Shown piece by piece: positions 12,475 to 25,400 of a DNA stretch of 64,000 nt. Location of the stretch: positions 11,974,777-12,038,776 of the forward strand of contig NC_051141.1 of the NCBI RefSeq assembly GCF_014839805.1, given 5' to 3'. This stretch comes from Manduca sexta (lineage: Eukaryota; Arthropoda; Insecta; Lepidoptera; Sphingidae). The position numbers and the translations under genes were made by a program. The first letter of the stretch is position 1. Each line of letters begins with the position of its first letter. The notes beneath the pieces are model-generated. The model did not search any database. It had not been told where the DNA came from and saw only the letters and a program-made list of their open reading frames with translations.

Positions 12475-13440
12475 CTAATGGTCGAACTTGAGAATAGAGT
12501 CTATGGAGAAATCGGCTCGGCGCCTTTGTTCGAGCATGATGAACGTCTGGACGGTACGAAGAGCTTGCGGATCGTTGGCAGTGGGACCTGGCGTGGCCGG
12601 ATCGCCGCTTCGGGGGCCAGTCGCTGCAGTGTCTGCCGCACTATGCGCCGACCTGCTAGTCGAACCACCTGCCGTGCCGCTCGCCAAAGGACTCGTTGTA
12701 TAGCTAGCCACGCTGCCGCCCGTCATGCCGGCCACGCCCGGTATTACTGTCATGCCTGCCACACTAGTCATGCCTGGCACGGTAGTCATACTTGGCACGC
12801 TGGCCATGCCTGGCACGTTAGTCATGCCTGACACGCTAGTCATGGCTGGCATGCTAGTTATGCCTGGCAGGCTCGTCATGCCTGGCAGGCTACTCATGCT
12901 TGGCAGGCTAGTCATGCCTGGCACGGTAGTCATGCTTGGTACATTCGTCCTGCCTGCAACGCTCGCAATGCCTGGCAAACTTGCCATAACTGGCAGGCCT
13001 GGAATCACCGCGCCGTGGCCGTGGCCTACGGCGCTCATCGCAGTGCTCCGAGGGCTGTTTATAGGGCTATGTACAACATTGTTCATGGGATAATTCAAAC
13101 CGGTTAACATAGGATAGCTCATAGCAGGGCTCATAACAGGGATCATGCCGCCACCTATTGTTCCGACCATCGGCCCGCCCATAACTCCGCTCATGGCACC
13201 GCTGAGCGCATGGTTCATCGCGTAACTCATGGCACTGGTCATCGCACTGTTCATCACGTTGCTCATGGCGCTACTCATCGCACTGTGCATCGCGCCACCC
13301 ATAGGGCTAGCTACAACGGCGTTTCTGCTGGGGCCGGCTCGGCCCACCGCGCCGTACCCGGCGATGACGCCGGCGCCGCTGCCTCCTCCGCCGCTAGGCT
13401 CCTTTCAGCTAGGCTTTTGCTGCACCTCACGCATCATCAG
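12475..13440 (-). CDS. Alh: Alh last exon: Met-rich repeat tail, with an in-frame TGA near its start
   Basis: After acceptor TTTTCGCAG the frame reads LMMREVQQKPS and meets TGA at 13407-13405. The same frame then stays open for about 309 codons to TAG at 12477-12475. An AG at 13403-13402, just after the TGA, would give a phase 0 start at 13401 (EPSGGGGSGAG) and remove the stop. The open tail holds 4-residue Ala-Met repeats (SAMSSAMSNVMNSAM) and 6-residue PGMTSL/PSMTTV repeats, and ends TVQTFIMLEQRRRADFSI then DSILKFDH. The long open frame, GC-rich and in phase, argues that it is translated. The mechanism (alternative 3' splice site, stop read-through or a sequence variant) is undecided. Confidence 0.75.
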
Positions 13441-16400
13441 CTGCGAAAATATTTTTCATCGATATTAATAACATATCGCTAGCTAATAATATTTTCGATT
13501 TAGGAGATATATTACTACTTTAGATATTAATTTCAAATGGGAAAAATTTGCATTAGCAGTACACTACGCTAATATTATTGTGTGAAAGTATCGTTACTCA
13601 CCTGGTGAGAGCGTTCCGAGGTGATGGTTTCAGCGGCGCGCACGGGCGGCGGCGGCGGTGGCCGCACCTGCGCTCCGTTCTCGCGGGGACAGCGAGGGGG
13701 CTCGGCCGGTCCAGCTAATATACAATAAAACATTATACTTGCATTCTTTAACAAAATATAAAAGACATACAATATTAATATACTTTAAATAATAAACAAA
13801 ATAATCTTTGAAAGAAAATTGTGCCTTTCTTTGTATATTAAATAAAGGGACAATGTGAATAAAACATTCATACAATGTGCGCTATAAAAAATAACACCAA
13901 AAGCAAATTAAAAAATTAAAACAGATGCTTGATGCAATATGAAGTTAAAATGGAATAAGTATTGTACTGTTGGAACGGTCGATAAGGAGTGAATTTACCA
14001 GTGGTGAGAGGTATGGCTAGCCGTGCGTTGACCGCGAGCAGGTGGTCGCGCCGCTGCAGCAGACTGCCTACGTGCTCCTCTAAACGCACATTCTCTGTAC
14101 GCAGCTGATGCAGACACGACAGCAGCGAAGCTACTGTAGGCAAACGCGACGATTATATACCCGGCAAGCCTAAAGTACCCATCCGATACACTGATCGCAC
14201 AAAAATATATAAACAACTTCTTCAGTTTAGTAGAGCGCAGACGCGCTTGATTTATCTTATTCTACTGTCGTCAAACCCATATTTACTTCAAGCTGCCACT
14301 CACACGAATGAGTTTGTAAGTACACGAAGTTTTTCAGTACTCACGCAATATCCGCTACTTTGATTGGTCGTTTAAAAGTAACTCCAAATTCAACATACAG
14401 CTATTGGAAACGTGCATTTCTGAATTCCTTCAAAGTTAATTACCTAGTTGAGGTCAATTATTTAAAATCGTTATCCCACGGCTATCTTGCGCTAAAATCA
14501 CTTCATTTAACTCCAATAATCATAATCAAATAAAATTCTATGGTTTGAAAAGCAATCAGCCCACATTTAATACATAACATCCACTAAATACTAACATTTA
14601 TTAATGAGGGGACATTATAAGAAAATCAGAGGGGTAGAAAGATTTCGTACAGCCATTTGAAAAAATTATATGATGAGATGAGTCGAATAAAGTCAAATGA
14701 TGGATTACTGTCGAAATGTTGCGCCTGCTCCATGAGGAACTGTGAGCCTTGCTCCCACTGCCGCTCCAACAGCTGGTCGAGGCTCTGCGCGCTGGACGAG
14801 CCGCGTCCCGCGGTGTTGCCCGCACCCTGCGCACCAGTTGTATTTGTAAGTCATTATGCATAATAATAAACTATGTTTAGTGAATATTCCGCTTTTTAAC
14901 AGCCGCGGTAAAGCAGTAAGCTACGGTTATGTGGCAATATGAGTAATTTGATATTTTTTGTTTCAGGACAGTTTTTGATTATCTTGATATAAAGTCAAAT
15001 GTTTTTAGTTCTGTCGAAAAGTAGTTAGATTTGAATGTTGGCCCACACGATAGCTCGAAATGTTAGGTATCGATTTTTTAGCACAGATGAAAGGGCAGTA
15101 CTGATGTTTTATAAGAATGAGGTGGCCATGTTTACAACATTATCAAATGTTGGCACGTATATTAGCAAACGTGTTTATCTATACGGACCGGCGCTGCCTT
15201 GTTGATGAGCGGTGGAGGCACGAGCGGGTCGCCGCCGACGGAGCCGGCCGCGTGCGCCGCCAGCTCCGCGCTCAGCTGCTCCTGCAAACGGGCCGCCGCG
15301 CCGCTCTCCGGATTCAGCTCGTTGCCCAGCATGTGCGGCGCGGTGCAGCTCGCGCCGATCCTGGTTCATATCATTCGTTCATTTATGGTGGTTTTCAATA
15401 AATGGTCCTAATCTTCCCAATTTTGGATCCCAAAAATGTAACAATCAGTAATTTCTAAGCATGCCAAAAAAATATATATCCTGATTGACCCATTTACGCG
15501 GTGGATCGAAATGCAAATTGTGATTGATAAAGTGAAATTTTAGGCTCAACTGATATATGAGAGGGTAATAGCCGGACATAATGATTTTGGTTGGTTTGAG
15601 TATCAATATTATTAAAATAAGATGACTCCAGATTGGGATGATTTGTTTTGTCCATATTCATCAAGATTTTAATGCCTACATTACTTACTTTGATTCCATC
15701 TTTGGTTTCAGTGGCCTTTCTGAACCTGTAACAATAATTATTAATATATTTTATAATGCACAATTATTGTATACTAAAAAGTAATCTATACATTAGTATA
15801 TTTTAATATAAGGCTGAAGAATGAGATTATAATGTGCAAACTACGTTAATAAATATTTTAAATTTACTTGGCGAGCTCGGCGGCGAATCTTTAATAGTCT
15901 CCTGATATATGGGTGGCGGTGTCGCCTGTGGTGGGCGACGGATGCTCGCCAGGGTCTGGCTTGTCACTGTCTCTGTAATTACATTGTTTTTTTTTTAACA
16001 AAATTTACTTATTAATTCATTTGTCACACAAGCAATTAATGAGCATATTTTAAAAAAAAATCATAGTCCCTATGCCTGAACTGAGTTGCGATTCTTGTTT
16101 ATATTCAAACAATTGACTGCCAAAATTAGCATGTCGCTCGTGCGAGGTAAACCACGATTTTAAAAACTCAAGACGAATTTAAAAACTCAAAAACTAGATG
16201 ACTGCGGTATAAGATATATGTCAAGGTTTGGTTAGCATCGATTTGTGGCTGAAACTTGCATTGACTTTTTGCACGAGCCAAAAACGTCTTTGAAGAGAGA
16301 ATAAATTGAAAATTGTATGGGAAAAATCTGGTCAGCGCACTTTGGATGAAGCTCATGTACAGTGTTCAGGTGTAACTTAAGAATTCAGAAAGCGAAGGCG

Positions 16401-19400
16401 GTAGCTGACGCATTGTAATCGTTCATGGATATATACAAAAACTGAATGCATAAATTCATCACACTGACGAAATGCGAACGAAATCATAGTGNNNNNNNNN
16501 NNNNNNNNNNNNNNNNNNNNNNNNNNNNNNNNNNNNNNNNNNNNNNNNNNNNNNNNNNNNNNNNNNNNNNNNNNNNNNNNNNNNNNNNNNNNNNNNNNNN
16601 NNNNNNNNNNNNNNNNNNNNNNNNNNNNNNNNNNNNNNNNNNNNNNNNNNNNNNNNNNNNNNNNNNNNNNNNNNNNNNNNNNNNNNNNNNNNNNNNNNNN
16701 NNNNNNNNNNNNNNNNNNNNNNNNNNNNNNNNNNNNNNNNNNNNNNNNNNNNNNNNNNNNNNNNNNNNNNNNNNNNNNNNNNNNNNNNNNNNNNNNNNNN
16801 NNNNNNNNNNNNNNNNNNNNNNNNNNNNNNNNNNNNNNNNNNNNNNNNNNNNNNNNNNNNNNNNNNNNNNNNNNNNNNNNNNNNNNNNNNNNNNNNNNNN
16901 NNNNNNNNNNNNNNNNNNNNNNNNNNNNNNNNNNNNNNNNNNNNNNNNNNNNNNNNNNNNNNNNNNNNNNNNNNNNNNNNNNNNNNNNNNNATTCGAACG
17001 CATTGGCAGTGTCTCGACCTGGCTCCGAAGAATATGCTCATTGTCCCAGGCTACGACCTGTTTGACAACAACGCAGATGAAAGGCCAAATGACTTCATGC
17101 TGAATTTAATCGACCCAAATTATTTGGGATGTGATTTATTTACTATTAATCTTCATTACATTCATGTGTGCAACATGTTAAAACATTATATCATTCATAA
17201 CATGAAGAATGTCGTGCGCCTTTGTTTACTAAAGCAGTTATTATATTCATGTGATTTCAATGGACAGTTGATTTTGTTTGAAATTCCGACAGCCCGCAAT
17301 GGTCCAAGTTTCATATAGCATAATTAAAACGTACAGCGCTGAGCTGGCCGTGTAAATTGACCGCAAGCGAAGCATCAGAAATCTTTCAATACAGTGATAT
17401 TCGTACAATTTAACACGTATCAAAAATTCGCTGAGCAAACACATTAATTTTGTGTGACTTTGCAAAAGTAATTAAACGCAGTTCATGTAGATACAAACAT
17501 CGCAACGGCTTTTAACACTAACGCGACAGGGAGACGCATGTTTTTCTCAAGTGTTGTACACATGGTCACTTTATACATGTCCTACATTGCCGTATATATA
17601 ATATATTACGACTATTAAAGTTCAAAGAGCTTCAGTTGTTTAGAATAGGCCCTCATTGGAGATTTTGTGATAACAATTTTATCTTACACGAATTATTATT
17701 ATGGTCAATTAATATACGAACCATAATGAATATTTATAAATAGTAAAGGCGCATGCACATTTAACTAGTGACGGTACTACGGATGTTTAGCATAGCCAGG
17801 TTTTGATAGCTTAACATTTTAATTCACGTAATATGTTCCTTATACCCACGAGATTCGACGACATTCCGATTCCTCTTTTTGAATCCATGATGTACAATAA
17901 CTTATGTTCGAAAACAAAGCTGATGTCATATAAAATACTATTAAAAAATAAAAATAATTTTAACAAAAAATTAAACCGCCTTCAAAAACCACTCAAAACC
18001 AAAAAATAATTTCACCAATTTTGGAGTCGTTGCCTTATTAAAATTGCTGTAGTTAAGTAGTTAACGATAGTTCATTTTGACATGTTTATAAATTTCGTAC
18101 CTACCTCAGTTACATTAAGGAGATAAATATCATGTTGTGATATAATAGTGGTAATTTTGTACTCACCCTGGCTTGTTGGGGTCTTGCATTTCGTATGACA
18201 CGTGAAGACTGTTCCAGGATGAGCGGGTGGGCACGGCGTGTGAAGAATGCCCTGGGATACCGGGTTCCGTAGCAGCCTGGACACGTTGAATCAATGGGTT
18301 CAAAAAAAATATATAATAAGATAAAGTGAATTCACCGCGCCTGCAAGTAAAGTGAAGCTCAAGAAAAACGTCAATATGTCTAATCGTAACAAGTTCGACG
18401 ACAATTCAGAATCATCGTGTAATTTTATATTTGAAAAACAAAGAAGGCGTTGTTTTTATTCCATATAATGTCTGATGTTATGGCAACAATTATGTTTAAT
18501 TCAAAGAAAATAAATCGCAAAATATAGTTCTAAAAATACGAACTCAGATATCTTTGTAAAAGTTATTACGTACTCTTTTCATGTAATGGAACTAATTCTT
18601 AATAGTTTGTTGCAAGATCTCTATGACCACTTTATAATATGGCAGCCCTTGCGCCTCATGCCTGGTGCACGAGTGCATTGTGCAAGCAGCACGCCTCTTT
18701 AAGATGTGTCTTGTCATTTCTCTTACAGCATCTTTATATGATCGCATATATAGCTCTACAAAATCGATGTAGTATAAAAGTTAATAATGGTAAAGTATTT
18801 TTGGATGGTATGAATGAAATTGATGGCTCTTAAGCAAACTATCGCATCTCAAACAAAATATTCATTTGATAATTTCTTTTTTAAATTTGTTTAATAATAA
18901 ACAGTACCTGGATAACGAAACGCTAAAAGTATTTTTCTTTCAGATACAATACTTTACTTAGTATGTGTACAGTTTCAGAAATTAAACCTATCGTCATGGA
19001 AGTGAAGGAAATATACTCTTAATTAGAATGGATTTGGACAAAAAAAACAAATACTGCGTAACTGCCACTCATACACCATAGCCCAATTAAATCAGCGAAT
19101 GAAGATACTACATAATATAAAATGGGTTCAAGAAATTCGTGTCTTCTTACGAAGGGAGATTACAATATTGTGTGATAATGTCGCAAAATATAAATTGTGA
19201 AAATCGTAAATACATCATGAGATAGGAATGACCTTTTACGTTAAGAACTAGTTTTGTATCACAACTTTCCATAGATATATTGTTGGGATTGACAGACAGT
19301 GCAACGGTCAAATTGAACTTCTTGCGAGCAGCCTGGTCCGAATTACTTAAAAATTTTACAGTAGATCCGTCCGCGGAAAAAAATATTATTAATCAATGAA

Positions 19401-22400
19401 TCGTAAAAAAAAATGTCTACACCGTTTCGGAGCGATATTACTGGCCACACTTTGTTTATTAGTACTTAGTTGTCCGTAATGATCTTTAACTTTAATGATT
19501 TCAACATCAATTGAAATTAATGGACACCTTGTAGATCATTGCCGCCGAGATTCACAAACTTGTTTATATTTATTTGATCACATTGTGCTATGTTCAGCTT
19601 ATAATGATTATCGGGTTCTGTGTTCACTTTACATTAGACACGCTACAAAAGTAGGTCGGCACAGATCCTCAATCTTGAGCCCAGTCGATACAATGAAGGA
19701 ACGTGTATAATATTTTAACTATCCTCACTGAATATCACCTCGTTGTTATCATTGGCCTCTAATAAAAACCAATACGCGCACTGTCAATTGTGTTTGCATC
19801 GCAAGGACTGGCATTGAAATCGATTTACATGAAACATGTAACTAGTAGTGCAGCGTTGCCCTATCGAAAGAGCAGCTACTGAATTCTAACATGAAATTCA
19901 ATGATTTAAAAATGGGAACACGCACCTCAATACGAAAATGTGGAATTTCTTTTTCCATAGTTGTTTACATATTATGATAGTATATGTATTTATTCCCCAG
20001 CCTCGTATAGCATAAAAAGGATTTTTGAGTTCTCCAAATTAAAAAGATGCAAGATATCTATAATAATTTTCAGCTAATAGTTAAAAGTTGTTTTGTCATA
20101 AAAATTGGATTCTGCTTTTTTATTTGATTTTTATTATGCTTTTTTATTGGATTTTTTAGGTGCCGTAATAGGCGAAATACTTGGTATTCTATCTTATATT
20201 TTTAAGTAATGTTTTGGAGAGGGAGCCAGAGCCAAAGTGTGCATACATGGTTTTTAGGTCGAATATTTATGAGTTAAAATATTTCCGATATTGATCACAG
20301 GATACAGGCAAACAAAAGTAATAATCTCGCTAGTTTATGATATCTTACTATTTACGAGTATTATAAATTCGAAAGTTTATGAAAATGTTTCGATTTGTCT
20401 TAGATATAAACGCGGAATCAGCTGAACGGAGTTGGACGACGAAATTAGACCACGTCTTGGATTACAATTTTTTATCCCGTTAATTTTTTCCATAGGATTT
20501 TTTTTATTATTTATTTATTTACATTATGAAAAACTTACAGCTATACAATTATATTAGAAATAGCAACAATTTAGGTGTCAAAAACCAATAACAAGTTCTC
20601 ACTTATAAAATCAAATTAAGTTACTCGAGTGTCAGCAAAACTCTTTTAACAAAAAAGTTTGTAAAAATAATTAATTAAAGTAAAAAACTAGCAAAACAAA
20701 AATATAACGGATACAAAAAAAAAGATTTAACGAAAGAAATCATGAGGAAGCACTTGCTCGCCACAGACATACTTGTAAAGGGATTTAGATTATTGTGTTT
20801 ATATGATATATTATTGTAATCACTGCTTGTGCGCACCAAGTAGCGTAAAATTATAGTTTTTTTATCTGATTTTTTAAATAGAATTGCGGGCATTTTAGGG
20901 ACTTTTGTAACGATAAACGCTTTTTACGCGTGCGACGTGGAAACATAATATATAATATAATTCACTCCTCTTCTACATTTCAGTTTGTAAGTGCAAAAAT
21001 ATATACTGTGGCCTATGAAGTAAAATTCAATAGAGTGCAACATCTTAAAATACAAAATGTATGGCAAAGTTGACATCCAACAGATCAAAGTTCGATTGAC
21101 GTGTCGTGTATTGGCCGGAAGAAATCTATATTATACACATAGACTTATAAAGTGAAGGAGACCCAACATCAGTTTTTACACAGGTGAGAATTTACAATAT
21201 TTACAACTCCTTTTATCTATTAGAAAGTAAATCTTATCACTTTTTATTTCATTGTCATGACACTAACAAAAAAAAAATTATGATAATGATTATGAATCAA
21301 ACGAAAGAGACGAACACTCGACGGATATAGAAAAGTACTGATGATCAATTATTTGACGTGGTTATTATTTTCGTTTAACATTAAATATTTATCGATTTAT
21401 CAGCACTCGGAAAACTAAAATAGGATGGTTATGTGCAATGCACGTATGAGGGGAAACACGTAATATAGTAAAATCTCTAAAATTATTTCGAAAATTTTTT
21501 AAATGCCATACAATCGATACATCTTATTATGAATATTGAATTGAATTTTACTATTTTTGTGATTTCAGTAATTCTTTTAGAATTTGAAATTAATTACTTC
21601 TTGTTATATCGACTAATCTCATTAAGAAATAAAAGAAAAACGATTTTATTGATGTGTGATGTTAAAATTTAATATTCAGTAAATCAGATCTTGATTGACG
21701 TTGTTTTTAATGGGACACTTGTATGTAAGTATTATTGACACTCTGTTTATTTTGTTAGTTATTTACTAGACTGTTTTTTCCAATTCCAAATTAATCCTTA
21801 TACGTATAAAAAATGGAGTATGGAGTTATAGATAAACTTAGTAACACATATTGTATACACATGGATTTTTTCCATATTACGGGGTAGGCAGAGGGTTGAA
21901 CACACCCACATTTACCAAGATACAAGATAATTAAGTCACATGTCATTGAGGTCAGGGCTTGCAGTTACGGAGCCAATACCGGACTCCGGGCTTTATTGAA
22001 CTTTACAATTAGTACAGTGTAACTATTGGACGTAACGAGATTAAACATATCATGTCTGAGGATGGCAAGCGCAGTGGAATACCAAACAATACGTTGTAAT
22101 TCAAGGTGTTGAATGGTGTTTCTACTGTTTATAGGCGGTCGTATCGCTTACCATCAGGCGAAAGGCAAGCTCGTATCGTCATTAAAATAAAATAAAAAAA
22201 TAGTAATTATATAATATGGTACTGAGGCGTATCAATTAATAATTATATTTTTTTTAAACGCAGGTAAATGATACCACACGAAAGTACACCCTAAGCGGGC
22301 CGCTAGTGACTTATAGAATAAGAAATATCTTAAAACAAATGTATATCTCAGTATTTATTCTGTAAAATAGAACTATTGTACTACGATTTTATCCTACGTC

Positions 22401-25400
22401 GTTATAATTAGTTTTTAATTTATTTTTATGAGCAGAAATCACATGGTAGCAATAATTTCACAATGAAGTATTTTAACTCGTCCAACTTTATTATTTGTTG
22501 CATAAAACGCTATTTCGTTAATACGAACCTCTAAATATTTGAAGAATTTATTAAACACTGTCAAAAAATAAACGGACTTCAATAAAGTCGCGTATAATAC
22601 AGGATGTAGAGATATTCTATCTGAGAATAGTTCGAAGAATTGTTTTATCTTCATAACACTGGACACAGCATATTATGTGTATCGTTCAATGCCAAGCCTT
22701 GCAATAAGTCCCCATGTGTCTTTTTATCACAATAGTCCGAAGTTATGTTGACGCAGTTTACTACGATACATACTTTGTTCACAATCACTTACCTGTCTGG
22801 TTATTTTATTTAGCATTTCTGTACTATTTTCTACTGCGGTACGTTATCCAAAAAAATAATACACACGAAATCGGCCAGGACAATGACCCATAACAGCACT
22901 TAGGCTTTTTAACACAAAGTAGGTCGTAATATTAGTAACAAATAACTGGTAACAAACAAAAACTTACCATTTTACGGCGAGCAATATTTTTTCACACTAA
23001 TTTATTAAACAACACGCGACATCATTCGTAAGTCGCCGAGACGCGGCGCAATGTATTTTTATTATTACAAATGTTTCTATCCGACGGCAGATGTTGCCAA
23101 AAGCAGCTTGCTTGCGACACTGAATGGGCCTATTTCTTTTAAATTGTCGACGTTTTGTCAGGGCGGGACAAATAATACTATCTTCTTTCCGCCCGTTGCC
23201 AGAAAGACGTAAGAGCAAAGAAGATGGGGATATGACTCTAGCGTGAGATCGTGCCGCGAGCATAAGAATCAGAGCCCGATAGACGAATGGCAACCACGTG
23301 TTGGGTCGTCTCCGCACGCAAGGGCCGAAGGCAGGTAGACGGAGGGACACGCCACGGCAGGTACCTAATAAATGGCAACGTAAACTGCTCATTCCGAACG
23401 GCTTCATATATTTTGCGATATAGTCCAAAGAATACCATCGCTTTGAGGTTAGTTCGTGGGTAACATCATGTTACCGTATAACGTTCAATATCTTAGACAA
23501 CCTAATCTTTTTAAAAACGAATAGAAAAGAGCAGACGTTAAAAACCATTATGCAACCCTACATGTTTGTCTAGGACAGGTTCATTGTGAACAACTTTTAC
23601 CATAATTCTACCGCACCCTTTTTTTTCAGTCAAGTTTAATTGTATAGGTCACGTGGTATTTCATGTTCGCAATTTATTTGACAAAAACGTTGTAACGGTC
23701 GAAGCGCTTGTGTAAAGGCGTGAAGTGAATTAATTTGGATTATTTTGGAACTACAAATATTTTTATTTCTAAGGAGATTTGTTATTTTGTATTGGTCCGT
23801 ACAATTAATAACGCGCCAAAACACGATTAGTTAAGGTAAGAATTTGACAGTACATGAAAAAAAAAGTTTTTTTTTTTCATAAAAAAATGGCATTGAAAAT
23901 TAACGAATTGGATTAAATAGGCGCCTACACATTTATACACACAGTATATAATTTTGAATAAAATAAAAAATAAAACTTACTTGTTTCGGCGGCTGAGGGA
24001 ATATGTAAGGTGAGGGTCCGTGCATCTCCCCCGCGCCTGACACCTAAACACGAAACATTACAATTACGATTAAATACCTTTTGCGGCTAGTACGTACGGA
24101 AGTCCTTCTCAGTCATCAGGTAATGGAATATGAGTCTGCTTATATTATAATACTGACAAAACTAACAACGACAAAGTATCTGTGCTTTTGGCTGTTTACG
24201 AAGCGCAAAGACTTTTGTTTACTTGAACAATAATGTCAATCCGTCATACTCTTAATCGATAAAAACAAAAAATATGGGCACGCAAAGTAAATCAGAAATT
24301 ATAATCCAAAAAGAAAAATCTATATAAACAAAAAAATTAATAAAATCAATATCTAGAATAAAAACTCATATATACAATGAAAGTCCATTGTGTGATTAAA
24401 ATTTAATATCCAATAAAATTTAGAATTATTTGTAAATATAACACGTGAAAATAAATAACAGGAACCTTACATAAATGTCGACTCTAAAATATATATGTAT
24501 TTATTATAAATAATTGCTAGTTACATACACCATAAATATATTTGACACTATTGGAAGGTACATTATAATCATTATTGTAAGATGGAAATTTATTATAACA
24601 TTAACTTTGATGATTTTTGTATTCTACATGACACAGAATGCTTAAATCATTTGCTCGTTACTGAAACCTAAATGATGTCGACAAAAAATTATATTAAGTA
24701 TAAAGTATTTTTCTTTTTGTTTCTAATTACTGATTTTCTTAAGATACAAGATCTTATTTCAACGGAATATGGTTCAAAACCTAGGATCTCAGGTTTAGAC
24801 TTTGAATGCTACGCAGAAGGACCTACAGGCCAACCGTTACAACTGAGGAAGACATATCAGTGCATGTTATATCGGAAACACGCTAAGGAACCATACAGTA
24901 TTAGAATTACCAATGGCTTAATTTACAAACATGAAGCTATATTTGCGTTACAGATTATTATGATTGCTATGAGATCTATAGTGAAAGTGGGATGGTTTTA
25001 GCATGGTCTATTATTTCGCGTTTATTTTCAAATTATCTGAATTGTTCGAATTTATCAAGATATATATTTTCGGATTTATCTTGACCATTCTTATACATAT
25101 ATAATTATTGTAGACTATTGGCCGGCTCCATGTAGTCCATCATCTGCGCAACGTTTTTTGTTTCTATCGGAAGTTGTAATATAAACTTAAATGATTTACA
25201 ATATTCTAAACGAGGTCTGAATTTTTAGGGTACCTTTCTATATATTCTCATTTTTCTGGTAGACTGTGGGCATGTATTTTGTTAGTAAATGTGTATTTTA
25301 AAAACGAAAGCATTTTAGCCGTGAACACACAATTGTCTTTTTTTGTGAAAAAATTGGAATATAATAATATTTAAAAATCTCAAACTATTGGCTATACCCA

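Noticed and set aside
12466..13482. Several plus-strand open frames (His/Ala-rich, Leu/Met-rich) over 12.4-13.5 kb
   Set aside because: They are antisense shadows of the Met-rich Alh last exon. The regular 12- and 18-nt repeats keep all frames open.
16050..16160. Minus-strand frame reading NFGSQLFEYKQESQLSSGIG as the missing Alh exon
   Set aside because: It looks protein-like, but no acceptor gives the needed phase and no GT donor fits cleanly. It may be repeat-derived.
16377..17318. Long open frames across 16.4-17.3 kb on both strands
   Set aside because: They consist mostly of unknown residues from the N gap.
22997..23428. 143-codon minus-strand frame over the GC island
   Set aside because: No recognisable domain. 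The same stretch is better explained as promoter and 5' leader of the short Alh transcript.
24672..25001. 109-codon plus-strand frame
   Set aside because: No domain, no splice sites in keeping, AT-rich codon use like the intron. Treated as chance.
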